DNA of 47,029 nt, taken from NCBI RefSeq assembly GCF_030528405.1, contig NZ_JAUMYY010000011.1:1-47029 (forward strand), in the 5' to 3' direction. Below, piece by piece: positions 16,451 to 24,049 of the stretch. The position numbers and the translations under genes are program-made. This stretch comes from Fusobacterium sp. Lineage in GTDB: Bacteria; Fusobacteriota; Fusobacteriia; Fusobacteriales; Fusobacteriaceae. The notes below the pieces were generated by a model. That model made no database searches. It was not told the DNA's origin and was given only the letters and a program-made list of their open reading frames with translations. The number at the start of each line of letters is the position of its first letter. Position 1 is the first letter of the stretch.

Positions 16451-18618
16451 AGCTCCCTCTTTTTAGCATATTCAACCTCTTTATAAGACCTTACTAAATC
16501 TTTCATTACACATTTAATTTCATCTATATTTGCTCTTTTTACACAATCTTCTAATAATCCATAAAAGTTTCTTATATCAACTTGACCATCCTCAATATTT
16601 GTTATAAATATTTTTTTATTTTCTGTTTTTATAGCTGAGTTTACATCATAAAGTAATTCCTCATACAACTTTTCTCCAGGTCTTAATCCCACTATATCTA
16701 TTCCAATATCTGCATTTGAAAGTTTAATCATCGTCTTAGCTAAATCATATATTTTAACAGGTTTTCCCATATCTAGTATAAAAATCTCACCACCATTGCC
16801 TAATGCACCCGCTTCTATAACAAGCTGTGCTGCCTCTGGAATGGTCATGAAATATCTTGTAATATCTTTATGAGTAATAGTCAAATTTTTACCTTCATCA
16901 ATTAATTTTTTAAATATAGGAATTACTGAACCATTGCTTCCTAAAACATTTCCAAATCTCACTGCCATATATTTAGTATGTTTTGAAATTTTTGTCATAT
17001 CTTGAATTATAAGTTCACAAGCCCTTTTTGTTGCCCCCATTATATTTGTAGGATTCACTGCCTTGTCTGTAGAAATTAAAACCATTCTATCCACTTTATA
17101 TTTATCAGCACATTCTGCTACATTTTTTGTTCCAAATATATTATTTTTTATTGCTTCTTCAGGATTATGCTCCATCAAAGGTACATGCTTATGTGCAGCT
17201 GCATGAAAAATTATATTGGGTCTATATTTTTCAAACAATAATTCCAACTTTTCTCTATCTCTTACACTACAAATTTCTGAAACTAAATCTAACTTAGGAT
17301 AAAATCTTTTTATTTCTAGTTCTAAAAAATAAATAGAATTTTCATTTATATCAAGATTTATAAGCTTTTTAGGAGAATATTTAGCTATCTGTCTTGAAAG
17401 CTCAGAGCCTATACTTCCTGCTCCTCCTGTTACAAAAATTACTTTGTTTTCTATAAGAGTCCTTATATTTATATCATTTATCTCTACTTCATCTCTTCCA
17501 AGCAAATCTTCAACCTTAACTTCTCTAATTTGATGACTAAGATCTGTTTCACTTACCAAATTAGTAACTGATGGTAACATTTTAATTTTTATATTTCTGA
17601 TTTCTTTTATTCTATCTATTATTTTTCTCAATTCAGAACTATGTACTGAAGGTAAAGTTATAATAATTTCATTTATCTTTTCCCTACTAACTATTTTTTC
17701 TATCGAATTTCTATCCCCTAAAACTTTTATATTATATATATATGTACCTACTTTTTTTGTACTGTCGTCTATGAAACCAACTATATCATAGGGAAATTTA
17801 TTATTAGTTAACGATTCTTTTGCAAGCATTGCTCCTGCTTCTCCAGCTCCATATATTAGAACCCTCTTTTCAATAGCTTGACCTTTATTTCTGTTAGAAT
17901 AATATCTTTTAACTCTAAACAAATATCTAAAAAACAATTGAAAAAAAACAGAAATTATCAGGTTAAGAAAAACTAATAACACAGGGTATCTAATTAATCT
18001 CACATATATAACCATTAAAAATACTATTGCTGATATTGAATTTAAAATTATCAATGAAAGAACATCTAAAATATTTGTATAAGACCAACTCTTTTCGTTC
18101 ATTCGTGTATGAAAATATCCTACCAAAAATATTCCTAAATATAAAAGTATAAATCTCTTATCAAGATAACTAAACCATAAGTTATCATATTTAAAAATAT
18201 AGGTTATAAGCATTCCTAAGACTATTGCAATTGAGTCTAAAAAAACTTTCACTACATTTCTAACGCTGATATATCTATCTATATAATACTCTTTTTTATC
18301 AAATATTTTAATTATTACTCTATCCAAAAATAGCTGAAATAATGAAAAAATAACAAATATCATAAAAATAGAAAGCGATCTATAATATATAAAAAATATT
18401 CCAAAAACAAAAGTATTTAAAAAAATACTACTGCATTTGGAATCTTTAGTAGTAAAATTTAAGTTTCCACATATAAAATATAAAAAAAACAGAGCAAACA
18501 AAAAAGAATAGATAATCAGGTTTCTATTTATGTTTACTATTCTAAAAAGCCCTTCATACAAAGCTATTAAAAGTCCAATATAAATTACTCTTGTACAAAT
18601 TAATCTATTCCTTTTCAT
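16447..18618 (-). CDS. Membrane-bound UDP-GlcNAc 4,6-dehydratase (WbpM/CapD/PglF-like)
   Basis: Integral membrane nucleotide-sugar dehydratase, 723 residues from the chosen start. The N-terminal ~240 residues carry about eight hydrophobic segments, more than the four or five usual for WbpM/PglF. A first Rossmann domain (VLIYGAGEAGAMLAKE, about 256-271) is followed by the SDR domain beginning VIFVTGGAGSIGSELSRQI. The SDR site reads STDKAVNPTNIMGATKR: the usual tyrosine is methionine, a known feature of this subfamily, and the lysine is kept. It should convert UDP-GlcNAc to UDP-4-keto-6-deoxy-GlcNAc for the aminotransferase downstream. ATG 18618 is preceded by AAAAGGTG; an upstream in-frame GTG at 18627 belongs to that site. 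First gene of the operon. Confidence 0.9.
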   Translation of the reverse strand: MKRNRLICTRVIYIGLLIALYEGLFRIVNINRNLIIYSFLFALFFLYFICGNLNFTTKDSKCSSIFLNTFVFGIFFIYYRSLSIFMIFVIFSLFQLFLDRVIIKIFDKKEYYIDRYISVRNVVKVFLDSIAIVLGMLITYIFKYDNLWFSYLDKRFILLYLGIFLVGYFHTRMNEKSWSYTNILDVLSLIILNSISAIVFLMVIYVRLIRYPVLLVFLNLIISVFFQLFFRYLFRVKRYYSNRNKGQAIEKRVLIYGAGEAGAMLAKESLTNNKFPYDIVGFIDDSTKKVGTYIYNIKVLGDRNSIEKIVSREKINEIIITLPSVHSSELRKIIDRIKEIRNIKIKMLPSVTNLVSETDLSHQIREVKVEDLLGRDEVEINDINIRTLIENKVIFVTGGAGSIGSELSRQIAKYSPKKLINLDINENSIYFLELEIKRFYPKLDLVSEICSVRDREKLELLFEKYRPNIIFHAAAHKHVPLMEHNPEEAIKNNIFGTKNVAECADKYKVDRMVLISTDKAVNPTNIMGATKRACELIIQDMTKISKHTKYMAVRFGNVLGSNGSVIPIFKKLIDEGKNLTITHKDITRYFMTIPEAAQLVIEAGALGNGGEIFILDMGKPVKIYDLAKTMIKLSNADIGIDIVGLRPGEKLYEELLYDVNSAIKTENKKIFITNIEDGQVDIRNFYGLLEDCVKRANIDEIKCVMKDLVRSYKEVEYAKKREL

Positions 18619-18821
18619 CAGTAACACCTTTTATTTCAATGGTTTAATTATATTATAATTTAGAATTAATCCTTGCTAAGTAGCAATTCTCAATATTATT
18701 TTCTCACTATATAAATAAAAAAATAATTACTTTTATATTTATTGTCTAAATATTTCTGTAATTATCTTTAAATTTTTTATAGCCTCCTCCCCTATAAAAA
18801 TAGGAAGTTTATTTTAGAGAT
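18619..18821 (-). other. Long 5' leader of the O-antigen operon
   Basis: About 200 nt separate the promoter at 18822-18850 from the dehydratase start. The leader holds no convincing gene. Near its 5' end is a short hairpin (CCTAT/ATAGG around a T4 loop, 18792-18805) running into a purine-rich GGGGAGGAGG block (18782-18793) that looks like a ribosome binding site but has no ATG, GTG or TTG start in range. Further on lies an inverted repeat, TTGCTA/TAGCAA (18673-18686). I saw no RfaH ops element. The leader may hold a post-transcriptional control element; the boundaries are inferred from the promoter. Confidence 0.5.
18673..18686. repeat. Inverted repeat in O-antigen leader
   Basis: Perfect 6-bp arms TTGCTA and TAGCAA flank two bases. 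A second pair, AGAATT (18662-18667) and AATTCT (18685-18690), overlaps the inner arms, so two mutually exclusive pairings are possible in the RNA. There is no T-run on either side, so it is not an intrinsic terminator. It could be an operator or a small leader hairpin. Confidence 0.45.
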
Positions 18822-18850
18822 ATTATAGCACTTTAAAACGTTTTTTTCAA
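18822..18850 (-). promoter_or_regulatory. Sigma-70 promoter of the O-antigen operon
   Basis: On the minus strand, TTGAAA (18845-18850) and TATAAT (18822-18827) are separated by exactly 17 bp. This is the best promoter in the 18.6-20 kb stretch and the only strong one upstream of a run of 17 complete same-strand genes and one cut by the window edge, with mostly overlapping or near-zero spacing. Transcription would start near 18815. Confidence 0.8.
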
Positions 18851-18901
18851 TTAAATTTTTTATATTTTTACTACATTTCTTATCGAATTTCAAAAAATCT
18901 A

Positions 18902-20473
18902 CTATTTTTTTAATACAGTTCTGACATAAATCGATATATTTTCTATTAAAATTATCGTAAAAATAAGTATTAAAAGTAGAAACCAAACTTTCTCCCAGTT
19001 TCTATAATTAATATGATTTATTAAAAGCTCTCCTATTCCTCCAGCTCCTACCATTCCTAAAATACTTGAATTTTTCATATTGGATTCGAATCTATACAGT
19101 AAAATTGAAATGAAATTTGTATATGTCGATGGTATCCAAAATCTTAAATAAGTGTAGAATTTTTTTAAGCCTATACTTTTCCCATATAGTCCGTAATCAA
19201 TTTCACTACTTTCTAAAATATCAGTATAAACTTTTGAAATAACTCCAGTTGTATATAAATAAAGGGCAAAAAAACCACTTATAAAGCTAGGACCAAAACC
19301 GGAGAAAAATATTATAGCTACTATTACAGGTGGAAAAGTTCTGATTAAATTTATAAAAAATTTAGCCAGTATTGATACTTTTGAATTTGAAATGTTAGAA
19401 TTTGCAAAAAAACTTAATATTATAGCTGTAGGTGCTGCTAAAAAAGTTGCAAAGAAAGCTAAAGAAAAGCTTTCCAATAGTGCTAATATTGCTTTTTTAT
19501 AATACGAAAAATCTATATGCCCCATCTTTTTTAAAAATTCAAAAAATCTTTCAAAAATTGTAGATAAAGATGGCATATCTGCAGATAAATAAAGTATTTT
19601 TAAAAAATAAAATAATATAAAAAATAGGAATAGTGCAAAAAATATCTTTATATTTTTTTGAATACTATATGCTCTATAACTACTAGTTTTTAAAAAATCA
19701 TCTTTTTTTCTAAAAAAATAACTAATTGAATCCGTTATAAAAATAAAAAGCAAAAGTAGAACTATGATAAAAGATACTTTATCATATCTCAAATAATTTA
19801 AATTTTTCCATAGTTCCTGCCCTATTCCTCCAGCACCTACCATTCCCAAAACGCTTGCTCCACGCATACTTGATTCTAAACTTAAAAAAAATATAGAAAG
19901 TATATAGGGCTTAGATATTGGATAGACACAGGCTCTAAAAAAAGTAAATTTAGAAAAAGCTAAACTTTTAAAGGAGTTTATTCTTTCCTTCGCTATTTCT
20001 TCCAAATATTCTTTTATTAGCTTACTTGCTGAAAAGAAAGTAATTATAAAAAGACTTATAAAACCTGTAAAACTTCCTGTCCCAATTAAATTAACTAAAA
20101 TAGCTGCAAAAACTAAAGCTGGAACTGTTCTAAAAATTGAGAAAATTGAATTTAAAATTTTTAAAATATACTTATTTTTTATTGTATAAGATGAAAAAAA
20201 AGGTGAAAATAAAGCTGCAAAAAGAACCCCAAAAAACGAAGATACAAAGGCTATAATGAAAGTTTCAAAAACTTTAAAAAGAACTTTTCCATAGTCTGAA
20301 AAATCTATCCTACTCATACCTTTTAAAATATAAGTTAATTTTATAAAACCTTGCAGAAAATCTTCAAAAGAAAGATTTATTTGTAGAAAAAAAAGCAATA
20401 AAAATATTGAATACAAACTACATTTTATTAAATTTTTAATTTTCTGAATTTTTATAAACTTTTCTAATGTCAT
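18902..20473 (-). CDS. phnE: Fused double PhnE-type ABC permease
   Basis: A 523-residue inner-membrane permease made of two homologous halves. Each half has the PhnE-type EAA region with LGMVGAGGIGQELW (first half, about 212-225) and LGMVGAGGIGELLINHINY (second half, near 485-500), and similar preceding segments (SIFRTVPALVFAAILVN versus NLIRTFPPVIVAIIFFSGFG). Single-domain PhnE is about 260-280 residues, so this is a tandem fusion giving both halves of the transport channel in one chain. It overlaps the ATPase gene by 38 nt, with ATG 20473 chosen over a GTG two codons earlier; AAAAGG lies upstream. The family imports phosphonate, phosphite or similar oxyanions; the substrate is unknown because no binding protein is encoded here. 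Confidence 0.88.
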   Translation of the reverse strand: MTLEKFIKIQKIKNLIKCSLYSIFLLLFFLQINLSFEDFLQGFIKLTYILKGMSRIDFSDYGKVLFKVFETFIIAFVSSFFGVLFAALFSPFFSSYTIKNKYILKILNSIFSIFRTVPALVFAAILVNLIGTGSFTGFISLFIITFFSASKLIKEYLEEIAKERINSFKSLAFSKFTFFRACVYPISKPYILSIFFLSLESSMRGASVLGMVGAGGIGQELWKNLNYLRYDKVSFIIVLLLLFIFITDSISYFFRKKDDFLKTSSYRAYSIQKNIKIFFALFLFFILFYFLKILYLSADMPSLSTIFERFFEFLKKMGHIDFSYYKKAILALLESFSLAFFATFLAAPTAIILSFFANSNISNSKVSILAKFFINLIRTFPPVIVAIIFFSGFGPSFISGFFALYLYTTGVISKVYTDILESSEIDYGLYGKSIGLKKFYTYLRFWIPSTYTNFISILLYRFESNMKNSSILGMVGAGGIGELLINHINYRNWEKVWFLLLILIFTIILIENISIYVRTVLKK

Positions 20474-21185
20474 CTTCACTTACCTTTTCACTTTCCTTAA
20501 AAAAGAATATTTTGCCATCTTTTAATGCTAAAATTTTATCTGAAAATCTCTTTGCTATATCTACATTATGCAAATTTAAAATTATAGTTTTATTTTTCTT
20601 ATCATTTATTCTTTTAAATATTTCCATGATTTGTTTTGCATTTTTTTCATCTAAACTACTTATTGGCTCATCTGCTAAAATTAGATCAACATTTGGTGCT
20701 AAAGCTCTTGCAATTGCAACTCTTTGCTTTTCTCCACCCGATAAATACTTTGCCTTTGTATAAGCTAATTTTGTAAGTCCTACTTTTTCTAAACAATACA
20801 TAGCTCTTTCATATTCATTCTTAGAGTAAGAATTAATTAAAACCTGAAAAGCATTTTTTTTAGCTAAAAAAGGAAGCATTACATTTTCTATGACATATAG
20901 GTTTTCTATTATATTAAAATCTTGAAAAACAAAAGCCATTTTTCTTTTCACTTCATTTTTTTCTTTTTCTTTTAAATTTGTAATTTCTTTACCATAAAAT
21001 TTTATACTTCCAGAATTTATTTCTTCAAGTGCATTTAAACATCTCATAAGTGTTGACTTTCCAGCTCCACTTTCTCCTATTATTGAAATAAATGCTCCTT
21101 TATCAATAGAAAAAGAAAGTTCTTTTAAAATTTCTCTATTTCCATAGCTTTTAACTAATTTATTTACTTCTATAATTTTTTCCAA
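20436..21185 (-). CDS. phnC: PhnC-like ABC transporter ATPase
   Basis: A 249-residue ABC ATPase: Walker A GESGAGKST (37-45), Q-loop VFQDFN (86-91), signature LSGGEKQR (148-155), Walker B LILADEP (168-174), D-loop SSLDEKN and H-loop LNLHN. Sequence style (SIDKGAFISIIGESGAGKSTLMRCLNALE) is that of the phosphonate/phosphite importer PhnC. It precedes the double permease with a 38-nt overlap. A PhnD-type binding protein, normally the first gene of such operons, is absent on both sides: downstream is the O-antigen operon and upstream is a Fic gene. The start follows GAGGGGTTATTTTGGA, a usable but imperfect ribosome binding site. Confidence 0.9.
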   Translation of the reverse strand: MEKIIEVNKLVKSYGNREILKELSFSIDKGAFISIIGESGAGKSTLMRCLNALEEINSGSIKFYGKEITNLKEKEKNEVKRKMAFVFQDFNIIENLYVIENVMLPFLAKKNAFQVLINSYSKNEYERAMYCLEKVGLTKLAYTKAKYLSGGEKQRVAIARALAPNVDLILADEPISSLDEKNAKQIMEIFKRINDKKNKTIILNLHNVDIAKRFSDKILALKDGKIFFFKESEKVSEDDIRKVYKNSEN

Positions 21186-21244
21186 AATAACCCCTCACAT
21201 TTATATAAATTTAGTTTACATGTTATTACTTTCTTCTTTACGAT

Positions 21245-21271
21245 ATTATACCGACTTTCTCTAAACTTTAA
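21245..21271 (-). promoter_or_regulatory. Candidate promoter of the phnCE operon
   Basis: On the minus strand TATAAT (21245-21250) is preceded at 16-17 bp by a poor -35 (TTTAAA). The spot is right: between the end of the Fic gene and the ATPase start, about 60 nt upstream of it. Only the -10 is strong. Confidence 0.5.
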
Positions 21272-21288
21272 AAGCTACTTCTTCAAAA

Positions 21289-22332
21289 TTAAATCTTAAT
21301 ATATTTTGTTGAACGACCATTTCCTATTTGTTTTATCTTTTTATTATCTTGCAATTCTTTTAAAGCTCTTTCTATAGTTCTTTGTGATATGTCTGGGCAA
21401 AGAATCATAATATCTTTTTTAGATAATGGTCCCAATGATCTTCGAATGATAAATAGTACCCTTTCAGGAGATGTCAATTTCTTTTCTCCAATCAATTTAA
21501 ATCTGTCATCACATTCTTTATAGGCTTTTAGGATGATTCCAAGCATATATTTCATAAACGGAAGTTCATCATTTTCTCCTGTATGCCATTTTTCACTAGA
21601 ATTTCTTAGTCCTTCATAATAAGAATCCTTGCTTTCCTCAATTAACATTTCCACACTGATATATCTTCCAACAAAATACCCAAATTTATATAATAAAAGA
21701 AGTGTTAGTATTCTACTCATTCTTCCATTTCCATCATCAAATGGGTGAATACATAAAAAATCATGAATAACAACAGGTATTAAAAATAATGGTGGAATAT
21801 TTGCTTTCACTGCTTCATTATATGCTTCTACCATTTTATCAAAATATCTTTCAGTTTCAAAACTACTAACAGGCTGAAAACGAATTTTTTTATTGCCTTT
21901 TATATCAACTTCAACAATGGTGTTGTCAAATGTCTTGAATTTTCCCTTATTCTTTGCATAGGAATAAGAATATAGTTGATTATGCAAGGTTAAGATATCA
22001 TTTTTATTAAACTCAATATATGGATAATTTTCATGTATAATGTCAAGTACATGTCTATATCCTGCTATTTCTTCTTCATCTCTGTTTTTAGGCTCTGCTT
22101 TTTTTTTCATTAATTTTTGTAGTCTTGTATCATTAGTATAAATTCCTTCAATAGCATTAGAAGACTTTGTACTTTGTACTTTTGCAACATAGATCATCTT
22201 TTCCAAAACATCTGGATAATTTTCTACATATAGCTCTTGTTTCCCTTTATATTCATGAATTTCTGCTATAATATGATAGATATTAGCTGGTAAAGTTAAA
22301 TCCATAAGTTTTAAATAGTTAAACTTTCTCAA
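21289..22332 (-). CDS. Fic family protein with N-terminal inhibitory motif and C-terminal winged helix
   Basis: A 347-residue Fic-domain protein, expected to transfer AMP (or another phosphate-containing group) onto a hydroxyl of a target protein. The Fic core is HPFDDGNGRMSR (196-207), a perfect match to the catalytic loop. Upstream, S58-N-A-I-E62-G63 matches the [S/T]xxxE[G/N] inhibitory helix, making this a class II, self-inhibited Fic. A Fic N-terminal domain spans about 1-90. The last ~70 residues (TSPERVLFIIRR, SQRTIERALKELQDNKKIKQIGNGRSTKYI) look like a winged helix-turn-helix, suggesting DNA binding. The start is an unusual TTG at 22332, chosen because GGAGG lies 7 nt upstream and the next ATG is nine codons inside. 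No separate antitoxin gene is adjacent. Confidence 0.9.
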   Translation of the reverse strand: MRKFNYLKLMDLTLPANIYHIIAEIHEYKGKQELYVENYPDVLEKMIYVAKVQSTKSSNAIEGIYTNDTRLQKLMKKKAEPKNRDEEEIAGYRHVLDIIHENYPYIEFNKNDILTLHNQLYSYSYAKNKGKFKTFDNTIVEVDIKGNKKIRFQPVSSFETERYFDKMVEAYNEAVKANIPPLFLIPVVIHDFLCIHPFDDGNGRMSRILTLLLLYKFGYFVGRYISVEMLIEESKDSYYEGLRNSSEKWHTGENDELPFMKYMLGIILKAYKECDDRFKLIGEKKLTSPERVLFIIRRSLGPLSKKDIMILCPDISQRTIERALKELQDNKKIKQIGNGRSTKYIKI

Positions 22333-22356
22333 AATAACACCTCCTTTTTCATAGCC

Positions 22357-22386
22357 ATTATATCATATATGGCTTATATAAATCAA
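22357..22386 (-). promoter_or_regulatory. Promoter of the fic gene
   Basis: On the minus strand, TTGATT (22381-22386) and TATAAT (22357-22362) are 18 bp apart, with a TG one base before the -10 (extended -10). The ribosome binding site GGAGG and TTG start follow within 30 nt, so the untranslated leader is very short. The -35 overlaps the end of a large palindrome. Confidence 0.75.
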
Positions 22387-22414
22387 TAATGGCGAGATTA
22401 ATCTCGCCATTATT
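22385..22414. repeat. 30-bp perfect palindrome upstream of fic
   Basis: Fifteen-base arms (22385-22399 and 22400-22414) are exact reverse complements with no spacer. The core GGCGAGATT is markedly richer in G+C than its surroundings. One edge covers the fic -35 element. Neither side has a clean T-run, so it does not look like an intrinsic terminator. An operator for the Fic winged helix or another regulator is plausible. Confidence 0.75.
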
Positions 22415-22535
22415 TAATCTTTGACAAAGTATTTTAATTCAATACTTTCTCTCTTTATTTTATAAAAAACTTTTATATTTATTTTTTTAAATATTTTTAA
22501 AAGCTATATAATTGATATTATCTAAAAATATTATA

Positions 22536-22564
22536 TTGCAATTCTATTTTTTTATTGATATAAT
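22536..22564 (+). promoter_or_regulatory. Promoter of the relB-like antitoxin operon
   Basis: TTGCAA (22536-22541) and TATAAT (22559-22564) are separated by 17 bp, with an extended TGA before the -10. Transcription would start just upstream of the antitoxin ribosome binding site AAAGGAGGG. Confidence 0.75.
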
Positions 22565-22586
22565 TGTATTGACAATATATATACAA
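22564..22586. promoter_or_regulatory. Candidate antitoxin operator (inverted repeat)
   Basis: TTGTAT (22564-22569) and ATACAA (22581-22586) form an inverted repeat with an 11-bp spacer directly at the start of transcription. Ribbon-helix-helix antitoxins bind such sites to repress their own operon. The pairing is seen; the binding is inferred. Confidence 0.5.
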
Positions 22587-22604
22587 AATAAAGGAGGGAA
22601 TATT

Positions 22605-22874
22605 ATGGCTATTATAAATATTAGAGTTAATGAAGATATTAAAAAAGAAGCTGAAAATATTTATAAGGAAATAGGTTTAAATATGAGCACTGCTATAAAT
22701 TTATTTTTAAGAAAATGTATACTTGAACAGGGTATCCCTTTTGACTTAAAACTTCCTAATAAAGATACTCTTGAAGCTATTGAAGAAACTGAAAAAATTT
22801 TAAATGAGGAAATTAAAAGACCTGTTTATTCAAATGTAGATGATTTATTTGAGGAGCTAAACAAAAATGTATAA
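22605..22874 (+). CDS. RelB/DinJ-family antitoxin
   Basis: An 89-residue ribbon-helix-helix protein starting MAIINIRVNEDIKKEAENIYKEIGLNMSTAINLFL, the classic RelB/DinJ DNA-binding fold in the first 50 residues, with an acidic toxin-wrapping tail (EAIEETEKILNEEIKRP, VDDLFEELNKNV). ATG 22605 is set by GGAGGG 7 nt upstream; a longer open frame extends upstream but crosses the promoter. It would repress its own promoter and neutralise the YafQ-like toxin encoded next, overlapping by 8 nt. That toxin frame has an early stop, so this antitoxin may now be an orphan. Confidence 0.9.
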   Translation: MAIINIRVNEDIKKEAENIYKEIGLNMSTAINLFLRKCILEQGIPFDLKLPNKDTLEAIEETEKILNEEIKRPVYSNVDDLFEELNKNV

Positions 22875-23148
22875 ATATTAAATAATAACTACTACAAAAT
22901 TTGAAAAAGAATATAAAAAAATCAAAAAAAGAGGATATAATGAAAACTTACTAAAAAAAGTTATTGAGATTTTAGCTCAAGGAAAGGAATTACCTATAAT
23001 CTATAAGGACCATGAATTAATTGGAAATTTTAAAGGATATAGGGAATGCCATATTTTAAATGATTGGCTATTAATATACAAAATAGAAAAAGAAAAGTTA
23101 GTTTTAGTTCTATCAAGAACAGGAAGTCATTCAGATTTATTTGGATAA
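22867..23148 (+). pseudogene. YafQ-like mRNA interferase toxin, interrupted by an early stop
   Basis: The toxin frame opens at ATG 22867, overlapping the antitoxin end by 8 nt, and encodes MYKY, then TAA (22879-22881), then in the same frame IITTKFEKEYKKIKKRGYN and on to SRTGSHSDLFG with a stop at 23146-23148. Total length (about 93 codons) is normal for YafQ. The catalytic set is intact after the stop: KDHEL, ECHILNDW and GSHSDLF supply the histidines and aspartate used by YafQ. There is no in-frame ATG, GTG or TTG shortly after the stop that has a ribosome binding site. A single base change of an ordinary GAA or CAA codon would explain it. Either the toxin is dead or translation restarts at a rare start codon; the first is more likely. 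Confidence 0.85.
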
Positions 23149-23165
23149 GGTATATATCACTATAA

Positions 23166-23213
23166 ATGGGGCTGTCACAATTATAAAAATTGCGGCAACC
23201 CCATATTTTTTTT
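23166..23213 (+). terminator. Terminator after the toxin-antitoxin pair
   Basis: ATGGGG at 23166 pairs with CCCCAT ending at 23204, with further pairing inside (CAATT/AATTG), followed by eight T residues (23206-23213). Confidence 0.85.
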
Positions 23214-23247
23214 AAAGTAACTTATCATTAAACCTTATATAATTTTA

Positions 23248-23889
23248 TTAATATTTATTTTCTTCTACTAATTCGGGTAAATATGAAGTATTATTTAAAT
23301 TATAATATTTTTCATCTTTTCCATTAAAATTATCATAATATCCAAATTTAAATTCTTGTTCATATCTATTACCAATTAAGTCATAGTATTCTATTTTAAA
23401 TTTCAAAAAGTCATTCATTAGTTTTTCTTTTCTATCAGTCATCACTGAAAAACTTATTCTATCTCCTACCATAGCATAATATTTATCTATATATCTATAG
23501 ATAGTATAGTTATTTTTACTATATCCTTCAGTTATAATTTCCTTTCTATTTTCCATTTGACATATTCCAATATTTGTTGCAGATTCTTTCCCTATATTAA
23601 TTAATGAAACTTCTAAATATATTTTCCCATTTTCTTCTTTAATTTTTGAATCATCTAGAATTAGATTAAAATATGGAATTAAACCTGCTCTACTATTTAA
23701 TTTCTTAAAAATATCATCAGTTATTTTTTCTTGTTGCCTTATCTTTTCTTTATTTTCTTCAAAATATACTTGCCAAGTTTTAAACATTAAGCCTATTTTA
23801 TCTTGTTTTCTTGTATAAAAAAAGTTTATTATGCTTACAACTATTGAAACTATTGATAAAATCGTTGGATCTAAAAATTTTATATTCAT
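23248..23889 (-). CDS. Membrane-anchored protein of unknown function
   Basis: I do not recognise this 213-residue protein. One hydrophobic helix near the N-terminus (about residues 9-26, ILSIVSIVVSIINFFYT) would anchor it, followed by a basic then charged, probably helical stretch (KTWQVYFEENKEKIRQQEKITDDIFKK) and a soluble domain with beta-rich sequence (KIYLEVSLINIGKESATNIGIC, ISFSVMTDRKEK, FKIEYYDLIGNRYEQEF). The INIGKESATNI segment resembles Ig-like domains in phage- and defence-associated proteins, but that is weak. A clear AAGGAG site precedes the ATG. It lies between a toxin-antitoxin remnant and a retroelement remnant, so it may be cargo of the same accessory block. Confidence 0.7.
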   Translation of the reverse strand: MNIKFLDPTILSIVSIVVSIINFFYTRKQDKIGLMFKTWQVYFEENKEKIRQQEKITDDIFKKLNSRAGLIPYFNLILDDSKIKEENGKIYLEVSLINIGKESATNIGICQMENRKEIITEGYSKNNYTIYRYIDKYYAMVGDRISFSVMTDRKEKLMNDFLKFKIEYYDLIGNRYEQEFKFGYYDNFNGKDEKYYNLNNTSYLPELVEENKY

Positions 23890-24049
23890 TATTACTCCTT
23901 CTTAAAAAATCTTGTTTTTATAATTTTAATATTTCAATAATCAATTTACTACAATAAAATTACATTACTTTTTTTGAATAATTATTCAGGATATATATTT
24001 GTACTTTTCTTTTAAAATATTCCTTAAAATATCTTACCTTAAAAAAGTC

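Noticed and set aside
18792-18986. Open frame of 64 codons on the minus strand upstream of the O-antigen operon
   Set aside because: It overlaps the permease 3' end in another frame, runs through the predicted promoter, has no ribosome binding site and has the composition of A+T-rich noise.
22385-22414. Palindrome upstream of fic read as a bidirectional terminator
   Set aside because: No continuous T-run on either strand and no gene ends nearby that needs one; its overlap with the fic -35 favours an operator.
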